DNA of 64,000 bases from Saccharopolyspora sp. SCSIO 74807 (GTDB taxonomy: Bacteria > Actinomycetota > Actinomycetes > Mycobacteriales > Pseudonocardiaceae): positions 3,937,501 to 4,001,500 of the forward strand of contig NZ_CP146100.1 in assembly GCF_037023755.1 (NCBI RefSeq). The letters run 5' to 3'. Of this stretch, positions 8,086 through 17,855 are shown one piece after another; position 1 is the stretch's first letter, and each line of letters starts with the position of its first letter. The translations under genes were made by a program, and so were the position numbers. Under the pieces are notes generated by a model. It saw only the letters and a program-made list of their open reading frames with translations. It searched no databases and was not told the DNA's origin.

Positions 8086-9372
8086 GTGAGCACATCAGCG
8101 GAGCTGGAGAGCACGACGATCGCCGTGGCCCCCGGCGGGGAGGCGACCGCCGTCCTTGCGGTGCGCAACGACACCGACATCGTCGAGGCGTACGAGTTCG
8201 AGGTGGTCGGCGAGTGCGCGTCGTGGACCGTGGTCGAACCCGCACGGCTCTCGCTTTATCCGGGAACGCGCGGCACGGTGACGCTGCGGCTGCGGCCGCC
8301 GCGGTCCCCGGAGGTTCCGGCCGGGGAAGTGCCGCTGGCCGTGCGGGTGCTGCCGGTGGAGCGCCCGGAGCTGGTCACGGTCCCCGAAGGAACCGTCCAC
8401 ATCGGACCGTTCCAGATGCTGCGCGGTTGGCTGGCCCCGCAGCGCCGCCGGGGCTGGCGCAGCGGACGCTTCTGGGTGGTGCTGCACAACCAGGGCAACA
8501 CCCCGCTCGCGGTAGGGCTGGAACCCGCGGATCCGGCCGAGGAGCTGAAGTTCCGGCTCGACGAGCAGCAACCGGCGCTGGAACCGGGCGAGCAGCGGGA
8601 GGTGCGGCTGCGCGCGCGGGCGCGCAAGTTGCACTGGTTCGGGAAACCGCCGAGCAAGCCGTTCACGGTCACCGCCGCACCGGATGCCGGTGAGGTGAGC
8701 GAGCACGAACTCGCGCCGCCGGAGCAGTTCGACGGCGAGCTGCACCAGATCCCGATCTTCCCGAAGTGGCTGCTGGCCCTGCTGGCGCTGCTGCTGGCCC
8801 TGCTGCTGCTGTGGTTCACACTGGTACGCCCCCAGGTGCAGCGATCGGCGAAGGAAGCGGCCGAGGAACAAGCCCGGGAAATGGCCGCGGCGGGCGAACT
8901 CGTGCCGCCCGGCGGGCAGCCGGAGGAACCGCAGCCGGAGCCGCCGAAGCCGCAGCCGGAGACTCCGCCCAAGCAACCGGGTGAAGGGGATGCGCTGAAC
9001 ACCACGCCCGGCGGCGGTCAAGAATCCGTCACGCTGCCCGTGGTGACCGATGGCGCCGACAACGCGGCCGGGACCTGGACGGTTCCGGAAGGGAAGGTGT
9101 TCTTCGCCACGGATCTGGTGGTGGCGAACAACCAGGGCGATGAAGGAGTGCTCACGATCTCCTTCGGCGATCGGCTGATCACCCGAATAGCGCTGGAAAC
9201 CTTCCGGAACCAGGACTACCACTGGGTCACGCCGATCCAGGTTCCCGCCGGGGAGCGGATCACCGCCGCGGTCACCTGCGCGCGGCCCGGCACACCGGCT
9301 ACCGGGCAGCAGGCCACCCAGTGCTCGGAACTGCTCAACGTCGCAGGCGTGCTCCGGAACGCGCAGCCATGA
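8086..9372 (+). CDS. Single-pass membrane protein with Ig-like N-terminal domains, eCIS-associated
   Basis: A GTG at 8086 gives 428 residues. There is no signal peptide. Residues ~5-110 and ~115-205 look like two Ig/COG1470-type beta domains (VAPGGEATAVLAVRNDTD; VVLHNQGNTPLAVGLEPADP). One strong membrane segment spans ~228-247 (KWLLALLALLLALLLLWFTL). It is followed by a proline/glutamate-rich linker (PEEPQPEPPKPQPETPPKQP, ~285-305) and a C-terminal beta domain of about 120 residues. Streptomyces-type eCIS loci carry a protein of this general design, often labelled hydrolytic, and a membrane anchor (CisA) is known for Streptomyces particles; equating them is my inference. No catalytic motif is visible. 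It is transcribed away from the LuxR gene over 130 bases. Confidence 0.7.
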   Translation: MSTSAELESTTIAVAPGGEATAVLAVRNDTDIVEAYEFEVVGECASWTVVEPARLSLYPGTRGTVTLRLRPPRSPEVPAGEVPLAVRVLPVERPELVTVPEGTVHIGPFQMLRGWLAPQRRRGWRSGRFWVVLHNQGNTPLAVGLEPADPAEELKFRLDEQQPALEPGEQREVRLRARARKLHWFGKPPSKPFTVTAAPDAGEVSEHELAPPEQFDGELHQIPIFPKWLLALLALLLALLLLWFTLVRPQVQRSAKEAAEEQAREMAAAGELVPPGGQPEEPQPEPPKPQPETPPKQPGEGDALNTTPGGGQESVTLPVVTDGADNAAGTWTVPEGKVFFATDLVVANNQGDEGVLTISFGDRLITRIALETFRNQDYHWVTPIQVPAGERITAAVTCARPGTPATGQQATQCSELLNVAGVLRNAQP

Positions 9373-9776
9373 GCCGCGCACCGGGAACTGGTGCGGCATT
9401 CCTCCCCCTCGCCCCGTGGCGCCGCCCGCCCGACCGGCGCGGCGCTTTCGCCAGACAATCACGGGGCGGCTGAATTCGGCCACGAAGTTCGGCACGCAGA
9501 AATCGACGCGGTTCCTTCCGGTCGGTACTGCGAGAACCGGCTGTTCGAGTGTCGCGAATCTGCCGTTCGGGTGCATCGCTACCGGCGTTCGCGTGCAAAC
9601 GATCGTCCGGGAAAGCGCCTTGGCGCAGTATTGTGCCCAGGTCCGCGCGAGCCGGATAATGGTCAGCGGGTTTCGCTCGAAATTTTCCGGGCGCCGGTCC
9701 CGCAGCGCCGCGGTTCGCCACCCGGCGCCGGTCTGCGGGGCGGCGTCGGCGCGCCGCCGGGAATGGTGGTGGGTCG
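9373..9776. other. Intergenic region before the XRE-STAND gene
   Basis: These 404 bases contain no supported gene. A short imperfect hairpin (GCACC/GGTGC) lies just after the stop at 9372 and may help end transcription. The stretch 9470-9680 is less GC-rich and has no strong codon bias in any frame, as expected for a promoter region of the gene starting at 9777. Confidence 0.5.
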
Positions 9777-11153
9777 ATGGCGATAGCGGGTACCGGGCAC
9801 GGAACGGCCGCGAGCACCCGATTCCCGTACCTGCTCAAGACGCTGCGAGAGGCGGCGGGGCTGACCCAGGAGGACCTGGCCGCGCGTTCCGGGGTGAGTT
9901 CCCGCGCGATCAGCGACATGGAGCGCGACCGGGTCGTCCGCCCGCAGGTGCGCACCTTGCAGGCGCTGGGTTCCGTGCTGGCGCCGGAAGGATCGGCCGC
10001 GTCGGCGGAATTCCTGCGCCGCGGCCGGGCGAAGGCGGCTGCCGCGCCGCCGCGACCGCAGCGCTGCCCGTCCGGTGGGCGGCCGGAACCACCGCCGGAG
10101 ATCGCCGATCTGACCGGCCGGGAGCGGGAGCTGCGCGAAGTCCTCGCCGCGGCCGGACGTGCCAGGGGAGCCCGCGCCGCGACGGTGATCACCGTGTCCG
10201 GCCCGCCGGGCGTGGGCAAATCCGCCTTCCTGGTGCACGCCGCGCACCGGCTCGCACCACGTTTCCCGGACGGCTGCGTGCATCTGGGGCTGGGCGGGCG
10301 CAACTCCGCGCAAGCGCTCGGCGTGCTGCTGAGCGCCCTCGGCGTCCCGGACGACGAGCTGCCCACCAGGTTCGAAGCCCGCGCGAGCCGCTACCGCTCG
10401 CTGCTGCGCGACCGCAAGCTGCTGCTGGTGTTCGACGACGTCGTCGAGGAGGGGCAGGTCCGGCCGCTGCTACCCAGCAACCCGGACTGCGTGGTGCTGA
10501 TCAGCGGTCCCCGCCAGCTCACCGGACTGGAATCGGTCGCGCGCACGGCGCTGGAGCAGCTGCGGCCCGCCGAGTCCGAGCGGCTGCTGTCGTCGATCGC
10601 AGGCGCTCGGCGGATCAGCGCCGAGCCGGAGGCGACCGCGGCGCTGGCCGAGCTGTGCGACCACCTGCCGCTGGCGCTGCGCATCGCCGGGAACCAGCTG
10701 GCCGCGCGCCCGGGCGCGCGGGTGGAGCAGTTGGCGCGCAGGCTGGCGGCCCCGCACCGCAGGCTCGCCGCGCTCACCGCGGGTGATCTGCAGATGCGCG
10801 AGACCTTCGAAGCGTCGTGCCGCCGTTGCACCGAGCCTGCCCTGCACGTGTTCCGCCGGCTGTCCTTGGCGGGCAACGGCGAGATCGCGATCGGGCAGGC
10901 GGCCGTGCTCGCCGAGGTGGACGTGGACACCGCCGAACGCGCCTTGGACGAACTGGCCGAGGTCGGGCTGCTGGCCGCCGAGGCCGACGGCCGCTACCGG
11001 CTGCGCGAGCTGACGGGGCTGTTCGCGGGTGAGCGCCTGCGCGCCGCCGAGCCGTACTTCCGGGTGGATCAGCCGGTCGGCACGCTGCGCCGTTGCCCTT
11101 CCGTACCAGCCGGGTTGCCCACGACGGCGCTGCGGACCGGCCGGTTCAGCTGA
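9777..11153 (+). CDS. XRE helix-turn-helix fused to NB-ARC/STAND ATPase
   Basis: A 458-residue signalling ATPase. Residues ~15-75 are an XRE HTH (LREAAGLTQEDLAARSGVSS, then DMERDRVVRP). After a proline/arginine linker an NB-ARC module begins with GRERELREV. The Walker A is G142-PPGVGKS and a Walker B LLLVFDD lies near 215-221, with the winged-helix part FRRLSLAGNGEIAIG further on. The protein stops soon after, without the TPR or WD sensor expected of AfsR-like regulators, so it is short for this class. Such proteins switch between ADP and ATP states to control transcription. Position between the eCIS accessory genes and the chromosomal backbone suggests it may regulate the eCIS. Confidence 0.82.
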   Translation: MAIAGTGHGTAASTRFPYLLKTLREAAGLTQEDLAARSGVSSRAISDMERDRVVRPQVRTLQALGSVLAPEGSAASAEFLRRGRAKAAAAPPRPQRCPSGGRPEPPPEIADLTGRERELREVLAAAGRARGARAATVITVSGPPGVGKSAFLVHAAHRLAPRFPDGCVHLGLGGRNSAQALGVLLSALGVPDDELPTRFEARASRYRSLLRDRKLLLVFDDVVEEGQVRPLLPSNPDCVVLISGPRQLTGLESVARTALEQLRPAESERLLSSIAGARRISAEPEATAALAELCDHLPLALRIAGNQLAARPGARVEQLARRLAAPHRRLAALTAGDLQMRETFEASCRRCTEPALHVFRRLSLAGNGEIAIGQAAVLAEVDVDTAERALDELAEVGLLAAEADGRYRLRELTGLFAGERLRAAEPYFRVDQPVGTLRRCPSVPAGLPTTALRTGRFS

Positions 11154-11204
11154 GCGGGGACGGCTCTGGTCACCGAACAGGGTCGTGCGACACGATGTTG
11201 CACC

Positions 11205-12116
11205 ATGCGCACCGTAGTGTTGATCAACCCCGCTTCCGGCCGGGGCCGCGCCGCCGGGGTCGCGGCCGAGGTGGTGCGGCGGTTCCGCGCCGTGTCGGCC
11301 GTGCGGGTCGCGATCGCCCGGACCGCCGAGGACTTCGCCGCCTCGGCCGGTGACGCGGTGGCCGGTGAGGCGGACGTGCTGGCAGTGGTCGGCGGTGACG
11401 GTGCGATGCACGCGGCGGTGCAGGCGTGCGTGGGAACCCGCACCGCGCTGGCGGTGATCCCGGTCGGCACCGGCAACGACCTGGCGCGGGCGCTCGGCCT
11501 GCCCGCCGATCCGCTCGCGGCGGCGCGGGTGGCGGCCGGTGCGCTGCAGGACGGGGAGCGGCGGGTGCTGGACCTGGGCCGGGTGGTCGGCGGGAACCGG
11601 TTCGCCACGGTGCTCTGCGCCGGGTTCGACGCGCAGGTCAACGCGCGGGTGAACCGGTCGAAGCTGCCCATCGGGCGCGCCCGCTACGACTTCGCGATCC
11701 TGCGCGAGCTGACCCGGCTGCGGGCGATGCCGCTGCGGGTCGAGGCGGACAACACGGTGCTCGACCTGGCCGCGACCTGCGTGGCCATCGGCAACACCAC
11801 CTCCTACGGCGGCGGTGTGCCGATCTGCCCGCGGGCCGACCCGAGCGACGGCACCTTCGACATCACCGTGGTCGGCGAGGTCGGCCGCGAGGACTTCCTG
11901 AAGATCATGCCGACGATGCGCAGCGGCGGGCACGTGCAGCACCCGGCGGTGCGCACGCTGCGGGCCCGTTCGGTGCGGCTGTCGGGCAGCAACGGCTGGG
12001 TGGCGTTCGCCGATGGCGAACCCCAGGTGCGGCTGCCGGTCAGCGTGCGCTGCGAACCCGGCGCATTGCGCGTGCTCGCCCCGGCCGAGGCCAGCCTCAC
12101 CGGAGAAGCAGCGTGA
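11205..12116 (+). CDS. Diacylglycerol/YegS-type lipid kinase
   Basis: A 303-residue cytosolic kinase that phosphorylates diacylglycerol or a related lipid using ATP. The family signatures are clear: an N-terminal VLINPASGRGRA, the nucleotide motif GGDG at residues 63-66, and P86-VGTGNDLAR. The C-terminal beta-sandwich contains YGGGVPICPRADPSDGTFDI and a terminal substrate region. It sits upstream of helY, an arrangement seen in many actinobacteria. Confidence 0.9.
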   Translation: MRTVVLINPASGRGRAAGVAAEVVRRFRAVSAVRVAIARTAEDFAASAGDAVAGEADVLAVVGGDGAMHAAVQACVGTRTALAVIPVGTGNDLARALGLPADPLAAARVAAGALQDGERRVLDLGRVVGGNRFATVLCAGFDAQVNARVNRSKLPIGRARYDFAILRELTRLRAMPLRVEADNTVLDLAATCVAIGNTTSYGGGVPICPRADPSDGTFDITVVGEVGREDFLKIMPTMRSGGHVQHPAVRTLRARSVRLSGSNGWVAFADGEPQVRLPVSVRCEPGALRVLAPAEASLTGEAA

Positions 12117-12354
12117 GCATGAGCGTGTTGCGAGCGCCTCGCGGTTGAGCAGCGCCGACGTCGTCCTCGCCGGTGCTCCGGTCAGGGCGGCAACGGTGAC
12201 CGCCCGGCGCCGCTCGCCGAACAGCTCTGCGGGCGTGTGTGCGACGACCGCCGGGGCGATGTGAAAACCTGGAAGTGTGGCCGCAAGCCGTTCGCACCCG
12301 AACCAGCCGAACATCTCCAGCCCGGACACCTCCGGCACCCGGGAGGAGTCGAGG

Positions 12355-15198
12355 ATGGTGAACCCGGAACCGGCGCAACCGCAGCAGCCGGGCAGCCCTG
12401 CGGACTCCCCGCAGCCGGTCGGCGCGCAGCCCCGCGACCCGGACACCCCCGTGTCGCCTGCCGAGTCGTACTCGGCGCACCGGCACCGCAGCGCGCACCC
12501 GAAGTTCGCGGAGTTCGCCGGTGAGCTCTCCTTCGACCTGGACCCGTTCCAGCGCACCGCCTGCCAGGCCCTGGAGTCCGGGCACGGCGCGCTGGTGTGC
12601 GCGCCGACCGGCGCGGGCAAGACGGTGGTCGGGGAGTTCGCCGTGCACCTGGCGCTGGCCGAGGGCCGCCGCTGCTTCTACACCACCCCGATCAAGGCGC
12701 TGTCCAACCAGAAGTACGCCGACCTCTGCGAGCGCCACGGCACCGGCGCGGTCGGGCTGCTGACCGGCGACACCTCGATCAACGGGGACGCGCAGGTGGT
12801 GGTGATGACCACCGAGGTGCTGCGGAACATGCTCTACGCGAGTTCCCAGGGCATCGACCAGCTCGGCTACGTGGTGATGGACGAGGTGCACTACCTCGCC
12901 GACCGGTTCCGCGGCGCGGTGTGGGAGGAAGTGATCCTGCACCTGCCGCAGCAGGTGCAGCTGGCGAGCCTGTCGGCGACGGTCAGCAACGCCGAGGAGT
13001 TCGGCGAGTGGCTGGTCGAGGTCCGCGGCGACACCCGCGTCGTGGTCGACGAGCACCGCCCGGTGCCGCTGTGGCAGCACATGCTGGTGGGCTCGCGGAT
13101 GTTCGACCTGTTCGGCGGGGAGACCGAGGACCGCGAGCTGAAGCTGAACCCGCGGCTGCTGCGGCACACCCAGGAACTCGCCCGCACGCACATGCCGCCG
13201 GGCCGCGGTCGCGGCGGCCCGCCGGGGCGGCGCAAGGGGCCGAAACCGCCGAAGTTCTTCACCCCGTCGCGGGTGGAGGTGCTGACCAACCTGGACGCGG
13301 CCGGGCTGCTGCCCGCGATCGTGTTCATCTTCAGCCGCGCCGGTTGCGACGCCGCGGTGAGCCAGTGCGTGCGCTCGGGCCTGCGGCTGACCACCGAGCA
13401 CGAGGTGGACGAGATCCGCGAGGTGGTCGAGGAGCACACCGCCTCGCTGCCGGAGTCCGACCTGGAGGTGCTGGGTTACTGGGAGTGGCGGGACGCGCTG
13501 GAGCGCGGCGTCGCCGCCCACCACGCCGGCCTGCTGCCCGCGTTCAAGGAGACCGTCGAGGAGCTGTTCGTGCGCGGCCTGGTCAAGGCCGTGTTCGCCA
13601 CCGAGACCCTCGCGCTGGGCATCAACATGCCCGCCCGCACGGTGGTGCTGGAGCGGCTGGTCAAGTTCAACGGCGAGTCGCACGTCGACCTCACCCCCGG
13701 CGAGTACACCCAGCTCACCGGCCGGGCGGGCCGTCGCGGCATCGACGTGGAGGGCCACGCGGTCGTGATCTGGCAGCCGGGCGTGGACCCGAAGCAGGTC
13801 GCGGGGCTGGCTTCCACCCGCACGTACCCGCTGCGCTCGTCGTTCCGCCCCGGCTACAACATGGCGGTGAACCTGGTGCAGCGCGTCGGCCGGGACGCCT
13901 CGCGGGACCTGCTGGAGCAGTCGTTCGCGCAGTTCCAGGCGGACCGCTCGGTGGTCGGCATGTCCCGCCGGGTGGAGCGCAACGCCGAAGCGCTGGAGGG
14001 CTACGCCGAGTCGATGGAGTGCCACCTCGGCGACTTCGCCGAGTACTTCGCGCTGCGCCGCCGCATCAGCGACCGGGAGAAGGCGCTGGCCAAGCAGAAC
14101 CGCGCGTCGCGGCGCGCGGAGGCGGCGAAGTCGTTGGAGAAGCTGCGCAAGGGCGACGTGATCCAGGTGCCGTCCGGCCGCCGCGCCGGGCTGGCCGTGG
14201 TGATCGATCCCGGGCTGGAGCCGATGGGCGAGCCGCGCCCGCTGGTGCTCACCGAGGACCGCTGGTCGGGCCGGTTGTCGGTGGCCGACTTCAGCTCGCC
14301 GGTGGAGGCGCTGGGCCGGATGAAGCTGCCCAAGCACGTCGACACCCGGTCCCCGAAGTCCCGCCGCGACCTGGCTTCCGGTCTGCGCGAGACCGGCATC
14401 GCCCCGCGCAGCGGGCGCGGCAAGCGGCGCGACGACTCGGGCGACGACGCGGAGCTGGCGAGCCTGCGCCGCGCGCTGAAGGCCCACCCGTGCCACGGCT
14501 GCGACGACCGCGAGAAGCACGCCCGCTGGGCCGAGCGGCACGAGCGGCTCCGCTCCGAGACCGACAACCTGCGACGCAAGGTCGCGACCACGACGCATTC
14601 GCTGGCCCGCTCGTTCGACCGGATCATCGCGCTGCTGTCCGAGCGCGACTACGTGACGGTCGACGACCCGGACAAGCCGGTGACCGAGCACGGCCGTCGG
14701 CTCTCCCGCCTCTACAGCGAGTCGGATCTGCTGGCCGCGGAGTGCCTGCGGGTCGGCGTCTGGGATTCGCTGGGGCCGCCGGAGCTGGCAGCGGTGGTCT
14801 CCTCGCTGGTCTACGAGTCGCGGCGGGAAGGCCCGATGGCGCCCGCGGTGCCATCCGGCGACGTGTCCGACGCGCTGGCCGCGACGTGGCGGTTGTGGGC
14901 CGAGCTGGAGGACGACGAGCGCAGGCACAAGCTCGACCGCACCCGCGAACCGGACCCGGGCTTCGCGTGGCCGGTGTTCCGCTGGGCCCGCGGCGAGTCG
15001 CTGGAGCGGGTGCTCACCGCCGCCGCGTCGACCGGGCACGAGCTTTCCGCCGGTGATTTCGTGCGCTGGTGCCGCCAGGTGATCGACCTGCTGGACCAGG
15101 TCGCCAAGGTCGCGGGCAAGTCCGACCCGGTCGGTTCGGCCGCGGCGAAGGCGGTCACCGCGATCCGCCGCGGTGTGGTGGCCGCCGGGGCGGTGTGA
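12355..15198 (+). CDS. helY: HelY-type Ski2/Mtr4-like DEAD/DEAH helicase
   Basis: A 947-residue RNA helicase-like ATPase. I start at the ATG at 12355 because GGGAGGAG lies just upstream; a GTG at 12277 would add 26 low-complexity residues. Walker A is A83-PTGAGKT, motif II is D176-EVH, SLSATVSNAEE is motif III, and QLTGRAGRRG (453-462) is motif VI. A glycine/arginine insertion (GRGRGGPPGRRKG) separates the RecA domains, and DFSSPVEALGRMKLP marks the C-terminal HelY region. The neighbouring DUF4333 gene and exonuclease match the Rv2090-Rv2092c order of mycobacteria. Confidence 0.93.
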   Translation: MVNPEPAQPQQPGSPADSPQPVGAQPRDPDTPVSPAESYSAHRHRSAHPKFAEFAGELSFDLDPFQRTACQALESGHGALVCAPTGAGKTVVGEFAVHLALAEGRRCFYTTPIKALSNQKYADLCERHGTGAVGLLTGDTSINGDAQVVVMTTEVLRNMLYASSQGIDQLGYVVMDEVHYLADRFRGAVWEEVILHLPQQVQLASLSATVSNAEEFGEWLVEVRGDTRVVVDEHRPVPLWQHMLVGSRMFDLFGGETEDRELKLNPRLLRHTQELARTHMPPGRGRGGPPGRRKGPKPPKFFTPSRVEVLTNLDAAGLLPAIVFIFSRAGCDAAVSQCVRSGLRLTTEHEVDEIREVVEEHTASLPESDLEVLGYWEWRDALERGVAAHHAGLLPAFKETVEELFVRGLVKAVFATETLALGINMPARTVVLERLVKFNGESHVDLTPGEYTQLTGRAGRRGIDVEGHAVVIWQPGVDPKQVAGLASTRTYPLRSSFRPGYNMAVNLVQRVGRDASRDLLEQSFAQFQADRSVVGMSRRVERNAEALEGYAESMECHLGDFAEYFALRRRISDREKALAKQNRASRRAEAAKSLEKLRKGDVIQVPSGRRAGLAVVIDPGLEPMGEPRPLVLTEDRWSGRLSVADFSSPVEALGRMKLPKHVDTRSPKSRRDLASGLRETGIAPRSGRGKRRDDSGDDAELASLRRALKAHPCHGCDDREKHARWAERHERLRSETDNLRRKVATTTHSLARSFDRIIALLSERDYVTVDDPDKPVTEHGRRLSRLYSESDLLAAECLRVGVWDSLGPPELAAVVSSLVYESRREGPMAPAVPSGDVSDALAATWRLWAELEDDERRHKLDRTREPDPGFAWPVFRWARGESLERVLTAAASTGHELSAGDFVRWCRQVIDLLDQVAKVAGKSDPVGSAAAKAVTAIRRGVVAAGAV

Positions 15199-15294
15199 TC
15201 ATCGGCGTCCGGGCGCTGTGATTGGATTCGCGGGCGCGGTGTTGCGGGGGTCGCACCGTTCTCGCCCGCCTGAGCATTTCGTCCGGAGGTATTC

Positions 15295-15720
15295 ATGACC
15301 GGCCCCTACGGCCCGCCCGGTGCCCCGCAACGGGGCACAGCTGCGCAACGTCTGCCGACCGGCTACCGCGGTGAACCCGGTCCCGCGGGACCGCGGCGCC
15401 GTTCCGGCAAGTTGCCGTGGTTGATCGGCGCGCTGGTGCTGCTGGTGGTGGCCGCGGCCGTCGCGTTCGTCGGGTTCGTTTCGCCCGGGCTGCTGGTGCG
15501 TCCCGAGCTGGACGCGACGAGCGTGCAGCAGGGCGTGCAGCAGACGTTGCGCACGTCTTACCGCCTCGGCGCCGTGCAATCGGTGCGCTGCCCGGCGGGG
15601 CAGGTCGCCGACCCGGGCAGCAGCTTCGAGTGCCAGGTCGATCTCGGCGGCGAGCGCAAGTCGGTGCCGGTGACGGTGCGCGATTCCTCCGGGGTGTACG
15701 AGGTCGGCTATCCGCGCTGA
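15295..15720 (+). CDS. Membrane-anchored DUF4333 protein
   Basis: A 141-residue protein with a disordered, proline/glycine-rich cytoplasmic N-terminus, one membrane helix at ~40-62 (LPWLIGALVLLVVAAAVAFV) and an outside domain of about 75 residues. That domain contains the pattern VRCPAGQVADPGSSFECQV, typical of DUF4333 with two cysteines that could form a disulphide. An upstream GGAGG supports the ATG. It corresponds in position to Rv2091c next to helY. Function is unknown. Confidence 0.82.
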   Translation: MTGPYGPPGAPQRGTAAQRLPTGYRGEPGPAGPRRRSGKLPWLIGALVLLVVAAAVAFVGFVSPGLLVRPELDATSVQQGVQQTLRTSYRLGAVQSVRCPAGQVADPGSSFECQVDLGGERKSVPVTVRDSSGVYEVGYPR

Positions 15721-15760
15721 GCCGGAAATCCGTTCGACGGATCGCTTTCTCGCGGGCAAG

Positions 15761-16987
15761 ATGCATGGGGTGAGCGAGGTCAACGTCCGGCCGCTGGCCG
15801 ATTCCGAATTCCGCCCGGCGCTCGATCTGTTCGTCGCATCGTTGCAGCACGGCCAGCGCCCGTCGGAGGAGCGCTGGCAGCGTTCCTCCACCCGCTACGA
15901 GCCGGGGCGGGTGTTCGGCGGGTTCGTCGACGGCGAACTCAGCGGCACCGCGATGTCGTTGCCTTCCACGCTGGTGGTGCCGGGCGGTGCGGTGCTCCCG
16001 TCGGCCGCGGTCACCGGTGTCGGCGTGCGCGCGGACCGGACCCGCCGGGGCTTGCTGCGCGGCTTGATGGACGCGCAGCTGGCGGACACCAAGCGGCGCG
16101 GGGAGCCGCTGGCGATGCTGCACGCTTCGGAGACCGCGATCTACCCGCGCTTCGGCTACGGCATGGCCAGCCGCAGCCAGCGCGTGGCGCTGCGCCGTGC
16201 AGACGCGGTCCTGCGCCCCGATGCGCCCGGTGACGGCAACGTGCGCCTGCTCGACGGTGCGACGGCGGAGAAGCTGCTGCCGGAGACGTACGCGCGGATC
16301 GGCAATGCGCGGCACGGGATGATGGCGCGCAGCGAGGGCTGGTGGACGACGCGGCTGGCCGACACCGTCGACAACGGCGGCGGCATGTTCGTCGCGGTGC
16401 ATTCCGGCCCGGACGGCGACGACGGTTTCGTGCTCTACGAGACGGAGAAGACCGACCACGTCTTCGGCAACGGTTCGATCACCGCGAAGGTCGTCGACCT
16501 GCACGCGGCCGACACCGCCGCGGAGGCTTCGCTGTGGCGCTTCCTGCTCGGCCTGGACCTGGTGACCGACGTGATCGCCCCGGACCGCCCGATGGACGAG
16601 GCGTTGTCCTGGTGGCTGGCGGATTCGCGCGCCTGCCAGGTAACCCGGGTCGACGACGATCTGTGGGTGCGGCTGGTGGACGTGCCGCACGCGCTGGCCG
16701 AGCGCACTTACGGCGCGGCCGAACCGGTGATCATCGAGGTGCGGGACGCGGTGCTGCCGGAGAACGCCGGCAACTACCGGATCACCTCCGACGACGCCGT
16801 GCCCTGCGACGAACCTGCACAGATCACGCTCGACGCGGACGCTCTCGGCTCGATCTACCTGGGCGAGGTAGCCCCTTCCACCCTCGCCGCCGCGAACCGC
16901 ATCCAGGTGCACGACCCCGCGGCCCTGGCCCCCGCGGACGCGCTGTTCGCCACGGCGCGCCCGCCTTGGTGCGGCACCCAGTTCTGA
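15761..16987 (+). CDS. Eis-like GNAT N-acetyltransferase
   Basis: A 408-residue protein of the Eis family: an N-terminal GNAT domain (VTGVGVRADRTRRGLLRGLM is the acetyl-CoA loop at ~85-105), a second GNAT-like domain, and an SCP2-like C-terminal domain. Eis enzymes acetylate aminoglycosides and other amines at several positions. The catalytic Tyr is probably in YPRFGYGMAS, and the chain ends exactly in WCGTQF, keeping the C-terminal phenylalanine whose carboxylate is the family's catalytic base. A GTG nine bases downstream is an alternative start. Physiological substrate unknown. Confidence 0.88.
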   Translation: MHGVSEVNVRPLADSEFRPALDLFVASLQHGQRPSEERWQRSSTRYEPGRVFGGFVDGELSGTAMSLPSTLVVPGGAVLPSAAVTGVGVRADRTRRGLLRGLMDAQLADTKRRGEPLAMLHASETAIYPRFGYGMASRSQRVALRRADAVLRPDAPGDGNVRLLDGATAEKLLPETYARIGNARHGMMARSEGWWTTRLADTVDNGGGMFVAVHSGPDGDDGFVLYETEKTDHVFGNGSITAKVVDLHAADTAAEASLWRFLLGLDLVTDVIAPDRPMDEALSWWLADSRACQVTRVDDDLWVRLVDVPHALAERTYGAAEPVIIEVRDAVLPENAGNYRITSDDAVPCDEPAQITLDADALGSIYLGEVAPSTLAAANRIQVHDPAALAPADALFATARPPWCGTQF

Positions 16988-17011
16988 TCCGCGCCACGCG
17001 GTCGGTTCACC

Positions 17012-17659
17012 TCAGTCCAGCGGTGCGACCAGCAGCGGGAGCTCCCGGATGGCTTCCAGCCCGCAGGGCAGCCCCGCCAGCGCGCAGACCGCGCGGATGC
17101 CGAGGTAGTCGTCGAGCTCGGGATCGCAGGATCCCGCCGATTCGAAGGCGGCGCGGATTTCGGCCGGGGCGTCCTCGGGGAGATCGCTCAACTCGAACAC
17201 CGCGCTCGCGTTGGTGAGCAGCTCGCCGCCGACCGCGTAGACGAAACCGGCCTGTCCGGTGATCGTGACGTAGCCGGTCGCCGCTGCTGCGCCTTCGCCG
17301 GAGAGCACTTGCGCGGTTTCCAGGTCCGGGTCCGCGGTCCTCAAGAAGCCGAGGGTGTGGCCGAGGTCGTCGTAGACGAAGGTCCAATCGCCGACTCGCC
17401 CGGCCAGCAGCACCGCCGTCGGGTTCAGCGGCGCGATGGCGGCTCCGGGCAGCGACGTGTGCTCGTCGGGGCGTTCGGCGGGCAGTTCGCAAGAGGAGAT
17501 CGACTGCCGATCGGCCCCCAGCAGTTCCAGCGCGCGCGCCGGTTCGAGGTCGCGGACCACGTGCACGAGGTGGTTCGGATCGTCGTGGGCGAGTTCGCTG
17601 ATCCAGACCGGGCATCCGATTTCATCGACGGTTTCCGGATCGAACCCGGGCGTGGACAT
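17012..17659 (-). CDS. Conserved hypothetical protein (DUF6461-like)
   Basis: A 215-residue acidic soluble protein without signal peptide or membrane segment. It has the pattern PVWISELAHDDPNHLVHVVRDLEP near the N-terminus, then WTFVYDDLGHTLGF and a late EFSDLPEDAPAE-like helix segment, reminiscent of the actinobacterial DUF6461 family, whose function is unknown. It is transcribed towards the Eis-like gene with only 24 bases between the stops. Confidence 0.6.
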   Translation of the reverse strand: MSTPGFDPETVDEIGCPVWISELAHDDPNHLVHVVRDLEPARALELLGADRQSISSCELPAERPDEHTSLPGAAIAPLNPTAVLLAGRVGDWTFVYDDLGHTLGFLRTADPDLETAQVLSGEGAAAATGYVTITGQAGFVYAVGGELLTNASAVFELSDLPEDAPAEIRAAFESAGSCDPELDDYLGIRAVCALAGLPCGLEAIRELPLLVAPLD

Positions 17660-17855
17660 GCGATCTCCTCTTCGGTGCGCGCCGACTGCTCGCCACTCCT
17701 TTTTCGGGTGGCGGCGAAGACGACGCGATAATCGCCGGAATTCGGGTGTTCGCCGCGACGTTGCGAGCAGCGCTCGCCGAGCAGCGGGGAAATCCCTCGT
17801 GCTGATCCGTTCCGGCCGGGACCGCTCCGGCGAATGCTCGTGCAGCCCCGGCGGA

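Noticed and set aside
12097-15039. A 980-codon minus-strand frame opposite helY
   Set aside because: Antisense shadow rich in Arg, Gln and His; helY motifs on the plus strand account for the region.
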